A DNA stretch of 64,000 nt, taken from Ga0077555 sp964500805 (GTDB taxonomy: Bacteria > Pseudomonadota > Alphaproteobacteria > Rhizobiales > Hyphomicrobiaceae). The notes beneath the pieces were generated by a model, which had not been told where the DNA came from, did not search any database, and saw only the letters and a program-made list of their open reading frames with translations. Shown piece by piece: positions 62,401 through 64,000 of the stretch; positions within the stretch are counted from its first letter, which is position 1; each line of letters opens with the position of its first letter. The stretch covers positions 1 through 64,000 of the forward strand of contig CAZCQH010000023.1 in the NCBI GenBank assembly GCA_964500805.1, given 5' to 3'. Both the position numbers and the translations under genes were made by a program.

Positions 62401-63177
62401 TTAACGGGCGGCTTGGCGGCTCGCAACCGGCGAAGGCCGGTCGAATAGAGGAACCCCCGGCCGGCGCATGAAAATGACCAGGAGCGCGCCCGAGACGATG
62501 CCGCCGATATGGGCCCACCAGGCGATCGGTCCGGTGCTGGGAACCAACAGCATCACGAATTGAGTCGCGATCCAGGCGCCCAGCGCCAGCGACGCGGTGA
62601 TTCTCAGCGGAATGAACCGGAACGCCAGCACCCAGACCCGCACATGCGGGTGAAGGAGCAGATAGGCCGAGATCACGCCCGCAACCGCGGCACTGGCCCC
62701 GATCAGCGGGATTTTTCCCCCGGTCTCGCCCACCGGCAGAACGCCGAATTTGAACAGCATGCCTGCGATTCCGATCTCGGTGCTGAAGGCATGCGCGAGG
62801 CCACCCAGCGCCCCGCAGAGCAAATAGAAAGCCAGGAATTTGAAATGGCCCAAGGCATCTTCCACGTTGTCTCCGAAGACCCAGAGGAACAGCATGTTGC
62901 CGGCAAGATGCATCGGATCGCCGTGCATGAACATGTAGGATAGCAGCGTCAGCGCTTCCGGAACCGCGATCGAATCGAAGGGACCCTGCGCCGCTCCGCC
63001 GAAGATGCGAACCTGGAACAACTCGCTCGGTATGACAGCAAAGCTCGCCGCCACCGCCTGCCCGCGCGGCGTGAGCTCCAACGCAAAGACGAGGATATTG
63101 GTGAGAATCAGCGCGATCGTCACCCAAGGCCAGCGAATAACTCGCAGCGGATTGTCGTCATGAAGCGGTACGAACAC
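62401..63177 (-). CDS. Rhomboid-family intramembrane protease (second)
   Basis: A 258-residue rhomboid. GTG 63177 behind AGAAGG is the preferred start; ATG 63234 would overlap the upstream gene by 25 bases. Membrane loop motif MHGDPMHLAGNMLFLWVFGDNVED, catalytic Ser in LIGASAAVAGVISAYL (the usual GASG reads GASA) and His in WWAHIGGIVSGALL. Six hydrophobic segments. Substrate unknown. Lies in the conserved neighbourhood between etfB and the adenosyltransferase gene. Confidence 0.92.
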   Translation of the reverse strand: MFVPLHDDNPLRVIRWPWVTIALILTNILVFALELTPRGQAVAASFAVIPSELFQVRIFGGAAQGPFDSIAVPEALTLLSYMFMHGDPMHLAGNMLFLWVFGDNVEDALGHFKFLAFYLLCGALGGLAHAFSTEIGIAGMLFKFGVLPVGETGGKIPLIGASAAVAGVISAYLLLHPHVRVWVLAFRFIPLRITASLALGAWIATQFVMLLVPSTGPIAWWAHIGGIVSGALLVIFMRRPGVPLFDRPSPVASRQAAR

Positions 63178-63209
63178 GTGGGCACCTTCTGGCAGGTTGT
63201 GCGGGAAGC

Positions 63210-63791
63210 CTACCTGCTTTTGCCGGGAACCCAAAGCACGTCACCTCCCGCTGCCGCATTGACGTGCCGGCTCGCGACGAAAAGATAATCCGATAAGCGG
63301 TTGAGGTACCTGATGGCGGCATCGCTCACCGGCTCATCCGGCAGCGCCGCCAACTCGACGGTGATCCGTTCCGCCCGCCGGCAAACCGTCCGCGCAACGT
63401 GCAGCGCAGCGGCGGCTGGTGATCCGGCCGGAAGTACGAACGACCGCAATGGCTGCAGCTTGCTGTTCATGTCGTCGATTTCCGCCTCCAGGCGATCGAC
63501 TTGCGCTTGCGTCACCCGGAGCGGCTCATAGTCGAGCTTCTGTCCCTTGTCCGGCACGCACAGGTCAGCTCCCAGATCGAACAAATCGTTCTGTATCAGC
63601 ATCAATCGCTGGTCGAGCTTCTGATCGCTCGTACCGAGTTGAACGCGCACCATACCGATTTGCGCATTGGTCTCGTCGACCGTCCCGTAGGCCTGGATAC
63701 GCAATGCGTATTTCGCGCAACGCTCGCCCGTACCGAGCGCTGTCGTGCCGTCGTCTCCTGTCCGCGTATAGATTCGGTTGAGGACTACCAT
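63210..63791 (-). CDS. pduO: Cob(I)alamin adenosyltransferase, PduO type
   Basis: A 193-residue enzyme that adenosylates cob(I)alamin to make coenzyme B12. ATG 63791 lies six bases behind AGGAGG. Signatures: NRIYTRTGDDGTTALGTG (ATP site), AYGTVDETNAQIGMVR, LFDLGADLCVP and CRRAERITVEL, LNRLSDYLFVASRHVNAAAGGDVLWVPG. Supports B12-dependent enzymes such as methylmalonyl-CoA mutase, compatible with the adjacent etf/hbd fatty-acid genes. Its end overlaps the start region of the rhomboid gene. Confidence 0.95.
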   Translation of the reverse strand: MVVLNRIYTRTGDDGTTALGTGERCAKYALRIQAYGTVDETNAQIGMVRVQLGTSDQKLDQRLMLIQNDLFDLGADLCVPDKGQKLDYEPLRVTQAQVDRLEAEIDDMNSKLQPLRSFVLPAGSPAAAALHVARTVCRRAERITVELAALPDEPVSDAAIRYLNRLSDYLFVASRHVNAAAGGDVLWVPGKSR

Positions 63792-63922
63792 GTTCGCCTC
63801 CTGCGCGGCGTGAGCGGGATCTCCGCAGTTGGCCCCGTCTATCAGCTCCTCCGGCGTCGCGCCAATCGCCGATCGTCACGAGGCGGGTGACGGTCAATTC
63901 GCCCACGCCGCCCCGCTAGCCG

Positions 63923-63952
63923 TTGACAGTGCGTCTCCGGGATGTGGATAGT
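63923..63952 (+). promoter_or_regulatory. Putative sigma-70-type promoter reading out of the window
   Basis: TTGACA (63923-63928) is followed after 18 bases by GATAGT (63947-63952), four of six positions of TATAAT. It points right, away from the adenosyltransferase, towards a gene beyond the window. Confidence 0.4.
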
Positions 63953-64000
63953 TTGGATTGAGCCAGCCGCCTCGAGAAACGGCGGCCAACAGAACGATCG

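Overview
The window is GC-rich chromosomal DNA with dense, short-spaced genes on both strands. Gene content and order point to an alphaproteobacterium of the order Hyphomicrobiales (Bradyrhizobium/Xanthobacter-like): maf, coaE and dnaQ on one strand, grxC with a nitrilase and a DUF1178 gene, slt divergent from dapA, etfB-etfA-hbd beside a PduO-type cobalamin adenosyltransferase, an AMIN-domain amidase, a PAS_5-type protein and a Bug-family binding protein. I identified no tRNA, rRNA, CRISPR array, phage or transposase gene.

Layout. 1-7.6 kb: lipoprotein, dihydrofolate reductase (no canonical start codon), PrpF-family isomerase, malic enzyme, and an orphan, divergent 2-oxoglutarate dehydrogenase E1-like protein. 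8-13.8 kb: a minus-strand catabolic operon (MmgE/PrpD, TcuA-like flavoprotein, MmgE/PrpD, TRAP binding protein), probably for a tricarboxylic or related acid. 14-20 kb: membrane-anchored HtrA-like protease, amidohydrolase, SDR, sterol desaturase-like hydroxylase, small hydrolase, quinone oxidoreductase. 20-28 kb: dnaQ, coaE and maf housekeeping genes interrupted by a GMC oxidoreductase pair, then grxC, nitrilase, DUF1178, ACR3 arsenite pump and a 43-residue basic protein. 28-34.7 kb: a nucleotidyltransferase, a 1199-residue membrane-anchored Clp/Hsp100-like ATPase whose C-terminus looks like a release factor 2 without its GGQ domain, a Bug binding protein and a PRISE-type reductase. 34.7-49.5 kb: cell-wall amidase, TauE/SafE exporter, DUF1800/DUF1501 pair, hydrolase plus SDR, EF-G-like GTPase, two tandem paralogous secreted Cys proteins, PAS protein, rhomboid, MFS transporter, two small unknowns. 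49.7-64 kb: MBL hydrolase, trpG, a plus-strand sugar/acid module (mutarotase, SDR, aldo-keto reductase, CoA-transferase A/B), slt, dapA, hbd-etfA-etfB, a second rhomboid and the adenosyltransferase.

Three intergenic palindromic elements (27713-27896, 40083-40239, 51372-51462) have outer inverted arms beginning (C)CGTAGG and sit directly behind gene ends; the first encodes the last residues of the ACR3 pump. The strongest candidate for undescribed biology is the Clp/RF2-like fusion at 28901-32500. A tandem pair of Cys-containing secreted proteins (44373-45627) is a secondary candidate. All family calls come from reading motifs by eye; no database search was run.
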